A stretch of 64,000 bases of DNA, taken from positions 496,001 to 560,000 of the forward strand of contig NZ_JACVAB010000002.1 in assembly GCF_014851585.1 (NCBI RefSeq). The letters are read 5' to 3'. The notes under the pieces are model-generated. The model made no database searches and was not told the DNA's origin. It was given only the letters and a program-made list of their open reading frames with translations. The stretch is from Agrobacterium sp. AGB01. Lineage in GTDB: Bacteria; Pseudomonadota; Alphaproteobacteria; Rhizobiales; Rhizobiaceae. The translations under genes and the position numbers were made by a program. Shown here piece by piece: positions 35,229-44,313 of this stretch (positions are counted from its first letter, which is position 1; each line of letters opens with the position of its first letter).

Positions 35229-38171
35229 ATGAGGTTCTACCGAAGCAGGTTGCTGGGATCAGCAGCTATTTTCGTCGTCGCTGTTAGCAGCGGTTTTCCA
35301 GCTTATGCCATTGATTGGGCTGGCGGCACGTCAAGCGATTGGCACAATCCTGTGAACTGGATTGGTGGTGTCATCCCGGTAGCGGGAAGCATTGTTAACA
35401 TCAAGGTTCCCGGCGTCGACGGGCGAACGAGCATCACAAATGCGGCCGGTTTTACAAACCTTTACGTGGGTTCGGCGAGCGAAATTTACTTAGATATTTC
35501 GGGTAACGGCAGTCTGACGGGCACCAGTCTGAGTGTAGGCGAAGCCGTCGGTGAAATCGGCACTCTGACGATCTCGGGCGCAGATGCATCCTTGGCCACT
35601 GGATGGCTTACAGCAGGATTTTACGGCGATGGTACGATCCTTATTGAAGATGGCGGATCTGCAAGTACCGTCAATGCACTGCATCTCGGCCAATTTGCCG
35701 GCTCGTCGGGTACGTTTACCGTTGATGGTGAGGGTAGTTCCTGGACTGCCAGCGGTGGAGCCACAATTATCGGCCATACAGGTGAGGGCAAGTTTACGGT
35801 CAGCGGTGGCGCGACAGCGACAGATTACGCTGTAACGATTGGTTATGGTGATGGGGGCGTTGGTGCCGCACTGATCGACGGCGACGATTCCACATGGTCT
35901 ATCACAGGCGGCGCATTGGTTGTTGGGTACGAGGGCGAGGGTGGCCTGACTGTGAGTGGCGGCGCTACGACCAATACTTTCAAGCGAGTAATCGTCGGTG
36001 ACAAATCGACTGCTGAGGGGACAATCACAGTCACCGGAGCCGACAGCAGTTTTACAATAAACGGTACGACCTCCGACATTTATCTTGCCGTCGGTAGTTC
36101 TGGTGTTGGCACGGTCAAACTGGCTGATGGAGCATCGTTCAATAGCAATACGGCGGTTTTGGGCTTCTTGGCATCCGGTAACGGCACTCTCGATTTGACT
36201 GGAGCCGATACCAGATTTGTAAACACCAATTACATAGCTGTTGGTTATTATGGCGTCGGTGAAGCAACTGTACGGGATGACGCGACCATCGCTGTAACCG
36301 GCGCTGCTGGTGTTCGAATTGGATATTTGGCAGGCTCAACAGGTACGCTGAATATCGGCGCTGCAGCAGGCGATGCGGCTGGTGTTGCTGGGCATATCGA
36401 ATCTCCGAAGGTTGTATTCGGCCCGGGTTCAGGCACGCTCGTTTTCAATCATACAAATACCAGCTATGATTTTTCGTCCGCTATCTCGGGCACCGGCTTC
36501 ATCAATCATGTCTCGGGCGTGACGACGTTTTCCGGCAACAGTGCCACGCTTGGCGGAACCACCAATATTTCCGGCGGAACGGCGCTGGTTACCGGTTCGC
36601 TCGGCGGTATGATCGACGTTTTGAGCGACGGCACACTGGGCGGCACGGGCACTGTTGGCAAGTCGGGTTCCACGCTTTCCATCGGCAACGGTGGCACACT
36701 GTCGCCCGGTCTTGTGGGTTCCAGAGGGACATTGTCGGTTGTGGGTGATCTCGCCTTTTCGACCGGCTCAACCTATGTCGTGCAGGTGTCAGGTCTTAGC
36801 AGCGATGCGGTGGTGTTGACTGGCGGGGCAGTGACTATCAATCCCGGCACGTCGCTGCAAATTTCGCTTTCTGGGGCTGCGAATGCCAGCCGATACACCA
36901 TCCTGAAGGCAACGAGTGTGACCGGAACATTTTCCACCATTGATTGGGGTGGCTTGTCCAATTACGAGATCTCCTATGACAATGGTATTGTTTCGCTTCT
37001 CTCAACGGTCAGTGTTGGCAATGGCGGGTCTGATTTGACGCCGAACCAGTCGTCAGTGCTGTCTGTTCTGCAATCCGGTGGGGCGCCTGGTGGTCTCTGG
37101 TCTTCGCTCGGTTCCGTGCCTGACAGTGAGCAGGAAGAGGCACTGCGGCAATTGTCGGGCGAAACTCATACCGCACCGCGTGCCACCTTTTTCCAGACGG
37201 CCCAATCAGTCAACAACACGGTGAATGGCCGTATTCGCTCCATGACCGATGGGGTTGCTGCACCCTCCGTTCCAGCCCTCGGCTACGCCGAAGAAACAAG
37301 ACCGGCGAAAAGCGGCCAGTTTGCATCCTTCGAGAAGAAAACGGATGTTTTCGATCAGGACCGGTTCTCCGTCTGGACAAACGGTTTTGGTTCCTGGGGC
37401 AAGGTTGATGGTCTGACTGGCAGTCCCGATACCGATATTTCCAATGCGGGTGTGTTGATCGGTGGCGACGTTGGCATCTCCGACAATTGGCGCGTCGGTG
37501 TGTTTGGTGGCTACAGCCGGTCATCATTCGACACGTCAGACAGTGACGGCGACAGCAACAACTACCATCTCGGTGTCTATGCCGGTAGCCGATGGGATGC
37601 CATCTCGTTTCGTACTGGCATCAACTACACTTGGCACAGGGTCGACACGGTGCGCGAGGTTGATTTTCTCGGTGAGACGCTGAGAGCTGACTATGATGCC
37701 AGCACGCTCAACATGTTTGGCGAACTGAGCTATCGTATCGATTTCGCACCTGCATCATTCGAACCCTTCGTTAGCCTGAGCCATATGCGGGTAAAGACCG
37801 ATGGCTTTACCGAAACCGGTGGCCTTTCCGCCCTGACCATGGGTAAGACCGATTTGAACACTACCTACACGACACTTGGGGTCCGCGCGTCGACCGATCT
37901 TGATGTCGGGTCTGTTCCGGCCACACTGCGCGGCTCCCTTGGCTGGATCTACGCCTTTGGTGATGTGGAGCCGGAAACCACTGCCCGGTTCTCCTCCGGT
38001 GACAGCTTCAGAGTGGTTGGCACGCCACTGGACAGAAATACGGCGATTGTGCAAACGGGAATGGATTTTGCACTTTCGTCGGCCTCGACCTTAAGCATAT
38101 CCTATACCGGGCAGTTCAGCTCCAAAGCCTATGATCATGGCGTCAACGCCAAGTTACAGGTTCGTTTTTGA
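35229..38171 (+). CDS. Autotransporter (type Va) with repeat-built beta-helix passenger
   Basis: A 980-residue secreted outer-membrane protein. A signal peptide (cleavage near 'PAYA') leads to a passenger with at least eight degenerate units in which 'G-[ST]-x-[GT]-T-[LFI]-T-[VI]-[ST/D]-G-[GA]' recurs about every 40 residues, as in beta-helix passengers. A linker follows near 620-710 and then a barrel of about 265 residues beginning near 'RFSVWTNGFGSWG' and ending in Phe. It probably acts as a surface adhesin or self-associating protein. ATG 35229 has GGGGGAG upstream. Confidence 0.9.
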   Translation: MRFYRSRLLGSAAIFVVAVSSGFPAYAIDWAGGTSSDWHNPVNWIGGVIPVAGSIVNIKVPGVDGRTSITNAAGFTNLYVGSASEIYLDISGNGSLTGTSLSVGEAVGEIGTLTISGADASLATGWLTAGFYGDGTILIEDGGSASTVNALHLGQFAGSSGTFTVDGEGSSWTASGGATIIGHTGEGKFTVSGGATATDYAVTIGYGDGGVGAALIDGDDSTWSITGGALVVGYEGEGGLTVSGGATTNTFKRVIVGDKSTAEGTITVTGADSSFTINGTTSDIYLAVGSSGVGTVKLADGASFNSNTAVLGFLASGNGTLDLTGADTRFVNTNYIAVGYYGVGEATVRDDATIAVTGAAGVRIGYLAGSTGTLNIGAAAGDAAGVAGHIESPKVVFGPGSGTLVFNHTNTSYDFSSAISGTGFINHVSGVTTFSGNSATLGGTTNISGGTALVTGSLGGMIDVLSDGTLGGTGTVGKSGSTLSIGNGGTLSPGLVGSRGTLSVVGDLAFSTGSTYVVQVSGLSSDAVVLTGGAVTINPGTSLQISLSGAANASRYTILKATSVTGTFSTIDWGGLSNYEISYDNGIVSLLSTVSVGNGGSDLTPNQSSVLSVLQSGGAPGGLWSSLGSVPDSEQEEALRQLSGETHTAPRATFFQTAQSVNNTVNGRIRSMTDGVAAPSVPALGYAEETRPAKSGQFASFEKKTDVFDQDRFSVWTNGFGSWGKVDGLTGSPDTDISNAGVLIGGDVGISDNWRVGVFGGYSRSSFDTSDSDGDSNNYHLGVYAGSRWDAISFRTGINYTWHRVDTVREVDFLGETLRADYDASTLNMFGELSYRIDFAPASFEPFVSLSHMRVKTDGFTETGGLSALTMGKTDLNTTYTTLGVRASTDLDVGSVPATLRGSLGWIYAFGDVEPETTARFSSGDSFRVVGTPLDRNTAIVQTGMDFALSSASTLSISYTGQFSSKAYDHGVNAKLQVRF

Positions 38172-38181
38172 TTTCAATGCA

Positions 38182-38227
38182 ATTCTGAACGTCCAGTCGC
38201 TTGTAGGTGGCGCTGGACGTTCAGAAT
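38182..38227. repeat. Perfect 15-base inverted repeat between autotransporter and ialB
   Basis: Arms ATTCTGAACGTCCAG (38182-38196) and CTGGACGTTCAGAAT (38213-38227) with a 16-base loop. There is no T-run, so termination is uncertain. The second arm ends 16 bases before the ialB ATG, so it may act on ialB translation or transcription. Confidence 0.6.
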
Positions 38228-38243
38228 AATGACAGGTGTCTGC

Positions 38244-38792
38244 ATGTTCGGAAAAAACATAAAGGCGGCTGCCGCAGTCGCTCTGGTGTCGTTCGTGGCA
38301 CAGCCATCCAACGTGGCAGCGCAGACAGAGGCACCAGCGGCGGCAGGTAACAATGCCTTCTCCGTCAACGAAACCCATGGCGACTGGATCGTGCTGTGTT
38401 CACAGGCTGAGGCAAAACAAATTTGTTTGATGACGCAACAACAACGCAAGAACGATACCAAGCAGCTGGTCATTGCAGCCGAAATCAGCACTGACCAGAA
38501 TGACCAAATACGTGGAACGATTATTCTGCCATTCGGACTGCAGCTGGCGGCGGGTGTGACGGTTCAGGTCGATGATGGCGTGGTGTCGAACCCGTCACCT
38601 TTTGCAACCTGCTTGCCAACGGGCTGTATCGTGCAAGTGCTTCTTGATGCACCCACTCTGCAAACCTTGCGGGGTGGCAGTAATGTCAAGCTGGTCGCTA
38701 AAGCCCATGACAGCGGGCAGAATGTGCTGTTGGGCCTGTCATTGAAGGGGTTTTCCACCGCGCTTGACCGGTTGGTGGCACTTTCGAAATAG
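38244..38792 (+). CDS. Invasion-associated locus B family periplasmic protein
   Basis: A 182-residue protein with a signal peptide (cleavage near 'NVAAQ') and the IalB domain: 'HGDWIVLCSQ', 'QICLMTQQQ', 'LPFGLQLAAGVTVQVDD', 'CLPTGCIVQVLLD'. The cysteines are spaced for disulfides. The Bartonella namesake aids host-cell invasion, but many free-living rhizobia carry members of unknown role. ATG 38244 is preferred to 38229. It follows an autotransporter gene and a strong inverted repeat. Confidence 0.87.
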   Translation: MFGKNIKAAAAVALVSFVAQPSNVAAQTEAPAAAGNNAFSVNETHGDWIVLCSQAEAKQICLMTQQQRKNDTKQLVIAAEISTDQNDQIRGTIILPFGLQLAAGVTVQVDDGVVSNPSPFATCLPTGCIVQVLLDAPTLQTLRGGSNVKLVAKAHDSGQNVLLGLSLKGFSTALDRLVALSK

Positions 38793-38895
38793 GCAGGCTG
38801 CTTATCAGCGCCAAATTATCGGGTTCAATAGCATTGGCAGGTGCCATCAAAATAAATGGTTTGCCTGACCCATGTTGCACTGCCATAGACGCGAC

Positions 38896-40080
38896 ATGAC
38901 TGACGCTGCTGCACAATCCCATTCACGTGTCCTACTGATCGGCTTTGCCGGGGCGTTGGCCATGGCCTGTTCGCAAGGTTTCGGGCGTTTTTTGTATACG
39001 CCAGTCCTGCCCGGCATGATCAGCGACCTGTCGCTCAAGGCCTCTGATGCAGGGTTGATTGCCGCAGGTAACTTTGCCGGTTATTTGCTTGGCGCCATTC
39101 TCGCCGCTTACGGTTGGGCGAACGGACGTGAAAAACTGGTGGCGCTCGGCGGAATGCTGGCTACCGGTCTGCTGCTGTTGGCCATGGCCATGACGCGTGC
39201 AGTCGAAGTCTTTATTCTCATTCGTTTTCTGGCCGGTATGGCCAGCGCTCTGGCAATGATCTTCACGTCGCAGATCGTTATCGGCCACGCCACTGCCGCC
39301 GGGCGGGAAGATGTGCAGTCTTTGCATTTTGCTGGCGTTGGCGTCGGCATTGCCGTTTCGTCACTTCTCGTTTTTGTTATCGGTTCGCTGCTGCACGGGG
39401 AGGGTGCGTCCTGGCAAGCGGAATGGATTGTCGGGGCGGTGTTCGTTTTTATTGCGTTTGTCTTCGTGGCGCGTGTTTTACCCTCTGGTCCGCCTCGCAC
39501 AGCAGTGGCAACTGTTGAGCCGCCAATACGCTGGCGCATGCCGCTGGTGTTGCTGACCATTGCCTATGGTCTGTTCGGTTTTGGTTATGTGATAACCGCC
39601 ACCTTTCTGATCACCATTGTGCGAATGGCCGATGCGGGCGCCCTGGTGGAATGTCTGGCATGGTTCATCACAGGTAGCGCCAGTGCAATTTCTCTTTACA
39701 TCTGGCGACCGGTTGCAAAACTCACCGGGCATCGCTGGACCTTCGTCATGGCCTTGGCAATTGAAGTTGTCGGTGTTCTTGCATCCGTACTGCTGCCACC
39801 TGTGGTGGGTGCGCTTTTCGGTGGGTTACTGTTTGGCCTGACATTCATGGTCGTGACAGCATATGGCCTGCAATTGGGGCGGCAGTTTTCGCCGCACAGC
39901 CCGAGGCGCGTTTTTTCATTCATGACGGCGGCATTCGGAATTGGCCAGATTACCGGGCCTTTGGTTGGCGGATGGGTGGCACAGTTCACCGGCAATTTCA
40001 CCCTGCCAACCATACTGGCTGCCACTGCGCTCGGCATTGCCATGCTGTTGATGGTGCCGGTTGCCCGCATGCGGGATTGA
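38896..40080 (+). CDS. YbfB/YjiJ-type MFS transporter
   Basis: A 394-residue membrane protein with about 12 helices. The N-terminal 'ALAMACSQGFGRFLYTPVLPGM' motif is characteristic of the YbfB/YjiJ branch of the major facilitator superfamily. The substrate is unknown. ATG 38896 gives 'MTDAAAQSHS'; the open frame begins 24 bases earlier. It appears monocistronic. Confidence 0.85.
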   Translation: MTDAAAQSHSRVLLIGFAGALAMACSQGFGRFLYTPVLPGMISDLSLKASDAGLIAAGNFAGYLLGAILAAYGWANGREKLVALGGMLATGLLLLAMAMTRAVEVFILIRFLAGMASALAMIFTSQIVIGHATAAGREDVQSLHFAGVGVGIAVSSLLVFVIGSLLHGEGASWQAEWIVGAVFVFIAFVFVARVLPSGPPRTAVATVEPPIRWRMPLVLLTIAYGLFGFGYVITATFLITIVRMADAGALVECLAWFITGSASAISLYIWRPVAKLTGHRWTFVMALAIEVVGVLASVLLPPVVGALFGGLLFGLTFMVVTAYGLQLGRQFSPHSPRRVFSFMTAAFGIGQITGPLVGGWVAQFTGNFTLPTILAATALGIAMLLMVPVARMRD

Positions 40081-40239
40081 TGCGGTAAGCGTCAAACATA
40101 AGGTTTTGGTGGTTTTTCAGTTACAAGTTGGTAAGGATGCGGATGGTTGATTGCTGTACGCTGATTTCTGCCGTATTTTCCGCATCTTGACTGCTTCGCC
40201 AATTCCGGCCGCTCCCTAACGTCCGCGTGAGTTTCAAAC

Positions 40240-41517
40240 GTGTTCCATTCATTTTTCCCGAATCCAAAACTGTTCTTCACGTCTGCCGTCTTATGGACTG
40301 CCGTGTGTATCGGCGTATGGTATCTTGCCGGCCCGCAAATGGGTGCTGCGATTGGCCTGCCACCACTGGCGCCGGGTGAAAAAGCACCGATTGGTCTGGC
40401 CTATTTTTTCTCGCCAGATAATCTTTGGTTCTACGCGTATTTCACCATTTTCGTTCTGATCTTCGGGACGGTTTGGAAAATCATGGCCAAGGATCATCCA
40501 TGGACCAACTGGTCAATCTGGGGATCCTCCTTTATCATCTTCATGGCTTATTTCTCCGTACAGGTTTCCGTTGCGGTGAATAACTGGCGGGGCCCATTCT
40601 TTGATCTGTTCCAGCGCGCTCTTAACGGTGAGCCAGGAATTACCGCCGGGCAGTTTTATGAACTCCAGTTGCGGTTCCTGGAAATCGGCCTTGTTGGCGT
40701 AACTCTCAGCGTTGCCACGTTGTTTTTTACCAGTCACTACGTGTTCCGCTGGCGTACAGCGATGAATGATTTTTACCTGTCCAAATGGGAAAAGCTGCGC
40801 CACATCGAAGGTGCTTCCCAGCGTGTGCAGGAAGACACGATGCGTTTTGCCACGATTGTCGAGAGTTTGGGCGTTGTCCTGATCAACTCGATCATGACAC
40901 TTGTGGTGTTCCTGCCGCTACTGTTCGAAATGTCGGGCAATATCACCGAGCTGCCGCTGCTGGGCGCAATTCCGCACTCGCTGTTCTGGCTTGCTCTCTT
41001 GTGGTCGATCTTTGGTACTGTGCTGCTGTCGGTTGTTGGTATGAAGCTTCCGGGTCTGCAGTTCCGCAACCAGCGCGTGGAGGCGGCGTTCCGTAAGGAA
41101 CTGGTCTATGGTGAGGACCATGAGGATCGTGCCGATCCTCTGACGATGAAAGAATTGTTTGCCAATGTGCGTAAAAACTATTTCCGCATGTACTGGCATT
41201 ATCTCTACTTCAACGTTGCCCGCTATACCTACGGCCAGTTGGACGCGATTATCCTGACCTTCATGCTGATCCCGACAATCGTTGCAGCCAAGATTACCAT
41301 GGGTGTGTGGCAGCAGATTGCAACGGCCTTTGGTCAGGTGAGCGACAGCTTCCAGTATCTGGTTAGCTCCTGGTCAACGATCATCGAGCTTCTGTCGATC
41401 CGCAAGCGTCTTGTGGCGTTTGAAGCGGCAATCGAAGGTGAAGCATTGCCAGATATTGATCAGCGTTATCTGGAGCGTGAAGCTGCAGATGGTGAAATGG
41501 CTGCCAACCGCCCATAA
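40240..41517 (+). CDS. bacA: BacA/SbmA peptide transporter
   Basis: A 425-residue inner-membrane protein of the SbmA/BacA family with about seven or eight helices and family blocks 'VAVNNWRGPFFDLFQRAL', 'YVFRWRTAMNDFYL', 'EGASQRVQEDTMRFA' and 'VARYTYGQLDAIILTFML'. It is a proton-driven importer of proline-rich and cysteine-rich peptides; in rhizobia BacA protects bacteroids from plant NCR peptides and affects very-long-chain lipid A. It has no ATPase domain, as expected for SbmA rather than ABC-fused relatives. A terminator follows. Confidence 0.9.
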   Translation: MFHSFFPNPKLFFTSAVLWTAVCIGVWYLAGPQMGAAIGLPPLAPGEKAPIGLAYFFSPDNLWFYAYFTIFVLIFGTVWKIMAKDHPWTNWSIWGSSFIIFMAYFSVQVSVAVNNWRGPFFDLFQRALNGEPGITAGQFYELQLRFLEIGLVGVTLSVATLFFTSHYVFRWRTAMNDFYLSKWEKLRHIEGASQRVQEDTMRFATIVESLGVVLINSIMTLVVFLPLLFEMSGNITELPLLGAIPHSLFWLALLWSIFGTVLLSVVGMKLPGLQFRNQRVEAAFRKELVYGEDHEDRADPLTMKELFANVRKNYFRMYWHYLYFNVARYTYGQLDAIILTFMLIPTIVAAKITMGVWQQIATAFGQVSDSFQYLVSSWSTIIELLSIRKRLVAFEAAIEGEALPDIDQRYLEREAADGEMAANRP

Positions 41518-41532
41518 GCCTCTCCTTCAAAC

Positions 41533-41560
41533 AAAAACCCGCCTTCAAGGCGGGTTTTTT
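41533..41560. terminator. Rho-independent terminator after bacA
   Basis: AAAAACCCGCC and GGCGGGTTTTTT around TTCAA. A second hairpin, ATGCCTTG/CAAGGCAT at 41561-41579, follows at once. It serves bacA and, through its A-run, perhaps the convergent deacetylase. Confidence 0.92.
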
Positions 41561-41621
41561 ATGCCTTGCATCAAGGCATTTATAATGTGAATCCCTAATG
41601 GATGATCGCGGGGATGCGGTT

Positions 41622-42626
41622 TTAGAACGACGAACCTGCCGCTGGTTTTTGTTCGGCCTTCTCAGTCTTCAAGGTTTCCATGTAGCTGGCGTAATTAACG
41701 CAGGACACATCCTGCATTTTGCAGACTTCCCGCAATAAACGCTCATAGGCATTCCAATAGGCGCCACCATTCATTTTCACGAAGTGGAAGCCCATTTGCA
41801 GGGGAATTCGTTCGCCATTGTATTGTTTGTCGAAAGCTGTGCGAAACGCCTTATAGGCGCGCTCCTCGAATTCCGCCGCCTTGGACGGTGTTTCCACGCC
41901 GACGGAATGGCGCACAAACAGATTATAATCCATGGCAATGATCGGGCGGCTGTTTGGTCCTTCGGGGATCAATGGCACACCAAAGCGGGTCATGCCATCC
42001 TTGGCCGTAACAGGATATTGCGGGCCTTTGGTCACAAGGCTCGCATCATAAATGAAACCGTGTTTCTTTTCGGCTGCGGTCAGGCCATCGCTTTGCGAGA
42101 GGTAAGGCGCGCGGAAACCCTTGATGCCGGTTTTGGCAAATTCCCGCCAGCCTTGCGGCTCGGCATCTTTTTTGCCAATCATCTGCCACGCGTTTTCAAG
42201 CGTTTTGCTGAACGTCTCGAATTCAGCTTCCCAGTCGGCTGCCGTCCAGTCCTTGCCATCAAAGTGGCCGCAGGCGTGGCTGGCTATTTCATGACCTTCC
42301 TGATGGGCCTGCCAGATGTTGTTGAGGCGGGTTTCCACCTCCTGAATGGTCTGGCCGAAACCGACATTCGAGCGGCCGAGTTTTTTGCCCGGTCCCTGGT
42401 AGGTCGCCTTGCCGGTTTTGTAGTCCATGATGAGGGTACATGACAGGAAGTAGGTGAATTTTGCGCCGGTCTCGGCGGCTGTCGCACGGCTGCGGTCCCA
42501 CAGCGTGTTGTCGCCTGCGCCATCGAACGACACGATGACAAATTGCTTGCGCGGCTGTTCCTCAGCGAGTGCCGCAGACGAGAAAACCGAACAGAGAAGC
42601 GAAGCAACAAGGATTTTACGCAACAT
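41622..42626 (-). CDS. Secreted polysaccharide deacetylase family protein
   Basis: A 334-residue protein with a signal peptide (MLRKILVASLL..., cleavage near 'AALAEE') and a NodB-like fold: 'VIVSFDGAGDNTLWDRS' (metal Asp), 'HEIASHACGHFDGKDW' (H-x-x-x-H) and 'GFRAPYLSQSDGL'. It probably removes acetyl groups from a cell-wall or exported polysaccharide. I use ATG 42626, which gives a compact signal peptide; ATG 42644 is also possible and neither has a strong ribosome site. It is not close in sequence to the PuuE protein in this window. Confidence 0.85.
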   Translation of the reverse strand: MLRKILVASLLCSVFSSAALAEEQPRKQFVIVSFDGAGDNTLWDRSRATAAETGAKFTYFLSCTLIMDYKTGKATYQGPGKKLGRSNVGFGQTIQEVETRLNNIWQAHQEGHEIASHACGHFDGKDWTAADWEAEFETFSKTLENAWQMIGKKDAEPQGWREFAKTGIKGFRAPYLSQSDGLTAAEKKHGFIYDASLVTKGPQYPVTAKDGMTRFGVPLIPEGPNSRPIIAMDYNLFVRHSVGVETPSKAAEFEERAYKAFRTAFDKQYNGERIPLQMGFHFVKMNGGAYWNAYERLLREVCKMQDVSCVNYASYMETLKTEKAEQKPAAGSSF

Positions 42627-42837
42627 TTCAGGACCAATCGACATGCATGTTCTAAAGGCGCGGGCGAAGTCGCCCATATTTTGAAGCAGGAGAAAAACTG
42701 CCGTGATATGGCCTTGTGCCGCCGGAATAAGGCGAACCTTTGAATTGTCTGGCATTTTTGTGATTTTCTTATAGCAAGGTCGTGGTAACGATCTCAATTA
42801 TCCGGCTGAAACGCCGCTTGTTTTCGAGGATTTTCCC

Positions 42838-43422
42838 ATGCTGCTGCTCGTACTCTGTCTTTGCTTGTTCTTCGCCACCCACCTGGCACGCATCGGTGCA
42901 CCGGGCTTTCGGGATGCCGCAATTGCCAGATTGGGCGCTGGTGCATGGAAGGGACTTTATTCCGTTGCCAGCGTCATAACGCTTGTGCTGGTGATCTATG
43001 CTTTTGGTCAGGCCCGGCAGATCACGGGCATGCTGTATTATCCTCCCGTCTGGATGAGCCACATTGCCCTGATGCTGATGTTGATCGCGATGATCTGTCT
43101 TGTGGCAAGCCTTCTTCCGCCGGGGCACATTGCAACCAAGACCAAACACCCGCTGGTTTTGTCGGTTAAAATCTGGGCGTTGTCGCACCTTCTTGCCAAT
43201 GGTGAAACATCGTCGGTCATTCTGTTTGCGGCGTTTTTGGCCTGGGGTGTGGTGGTGCGTATTGCGCTGAAACGGCGGGAGCGGGCAGGTCTGCTGGTGC
43301 GCCCGGCCTTCGTTTCTGCTCGCTATGACCTGATTGCCGTGGTCGGCGGGGTTGCACTTTGGGCGGCGTTTATATTCAAGTTGCACGAATGGCTGATTGG
43401 CGTTCAGCCGCTTGCGCTTTAA
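42838..43422 (+). CDS. nnrU: NnrU family membrane protein
   Basis: A 194-residue protein with about five hydrophobic helices and the NnrU marks 'LFFATHLARIGAPGFRDAAIARLGAGAWKGLYS' region, 'KTKHPLVLSVKIWALSHLLANGE' and a final 'KLHEWLIGV'. NnrU is needed for nitrite and nitric oxide metabolism in Rhodobacter, and is related to isoprenoid-modifying membrane proteins. No nir or nor gene is near, so the role here is open. ATG 42838 has GAGGA upstream. A hairpin with T-run follows. Confidence 0.85.
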   Translation: MLLLVLCLCLFFATHLARIGAPGFRDAAIARLGAGAWKGLYSVASVITLVLVIYAFGQARQITGMLYYPPVWMSHIALMLMLIAMICLVASLLPPGHIATKTKHPLVLSVKIWALSHLLANGETSSVILFAAFLAWGVVVRIALKRRERAGLLVRPAFVSARYDLIAVVGGVALWAAFIFKLHEWLIGVQPLAL

Positions 43423-43440
43423 AATCTATGTACTGATGGG

Positions 43441-43467
43441 GCGTCACTGACAGGAAAGTGACGCTTT
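43441..43467 (+). terminator. Terminator after nnrU
   Basis: GCGTCAC and GTGACGC around ten bases, flanked by GGG and TTTCCCC; 18 bases after the nnrU stop. Confidence 0.65.
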
Positions 43468-43612
43468 CCCCCTTACATAAAAGGCAAAATGCGCTAGAAG
43501 GCCGAACAAATGCCTGCGGTTCAGTGCCCGACAGGCAAGTTTCAGCGTGAAGTCATAACCGTTCATCCTTCTCGATGGATATCGATGCGGATATGCGGCT
43601 ACGGAGAATTCG

Positions 43613-44284
43613 ATGGCAAATGAAAATGACACCTTCATCCGCGAAGTGAACGAGCAGCTTCGTTCGGAGAAGATGACGAATTTCTGGAGCAGATACGGCA
43701 TCGTTGTTATCGGCGGCGCGGTATTGATTGTGCTGGGAACTGCGGGCGCTGGTATTTACGAATACTGGAACAGCAACCGTGCCTCCAACTCCGGTGACCA
43801 ATTTATCGCTGCTATGAAGCTGGCTTCTGAAAACAAGCCTGATGATGCACTGGCAGCACTGGCTGCACTTGAGACGGCTGGCCATGGTTCCTACCCGGTT
43901 CTGGCCAAGTTCCGCTCGGCAACGCTGCAGGCCCAGAAGGGCGACGCGACGGCTGCTACGGAAGCGTTCACCGCCATCGGCAACGACACATCTGCTCCGC
44001 AGGTGTTCCGTGACGCTGCCAAGATCCGCGCCGCATGGCTGCTGGTCGACAATGGCAGCTATGATCAGGTGTCTGCTCAGGTTGAGGTTCTCTCTGGCGA
44101 AAGCCAGGCGTTCCGCAGCTCTGCACGCGAGGCACTTGGTCTTGCCGCCTATAAGGCGGGTGATTTCGTGAAGGCCAGAGACTGGTTCCAGCAGATCACC
44201 ACCGACGCACAGGCACCGCGGAATGTTGCCAACCGCGCCCAGATCATGCTCGATAACATCGCTGCTTCCGGCAAGGCGCCGTAA
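43613..44284 (+). CDS. Membrane-anchored TPR protein (YfgM-like)
   Basis: A 223-residue protein with one N-terminal transmembrane helix (residues about 29-49) and a periplasmic TPR-like domain of the TPR_21/YfgM type. YfgM in E. coli associates with the Sec translocon and periplasmic chaperones. Here, as in E. coli, the gene lies immediately upstream of der (29-base gap), a conserved pairing that supports the call. ATG 43613 has GGAG upstream. Confidence 0.87.
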   Translation: MANENDTFIREVNEQLRSEKMTNFWSRYGIVVIGGAVLIVLGTAGAGIYEYWNSNRASNSGDQFIAAMKLASENKPDDALAALAALETAGHGSYPVLAKFRSATLQAQKGDATAATEAFTAIGNDTSAPQVFRDAAKIRAAWLLVDNGSYDQVSAQVEVLSGESQAFRSSAREALGLAAYKAGDFVKARDWFQQITTDAQAPRNVANRAQIMLDNIAASGKAP

Positions 44285-44313
44285 GAAACATATACCCCAA
44301 GGAAGAACGCACC

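Noticed and set aside
41622..42626. Possible chitooligosaccharide deacetylase NodB
   Set aside because: It has the NodB-like fold but a signal peptide, greater length and no nod neighbours; it is better called a secreted polysaccharide deacetylase.
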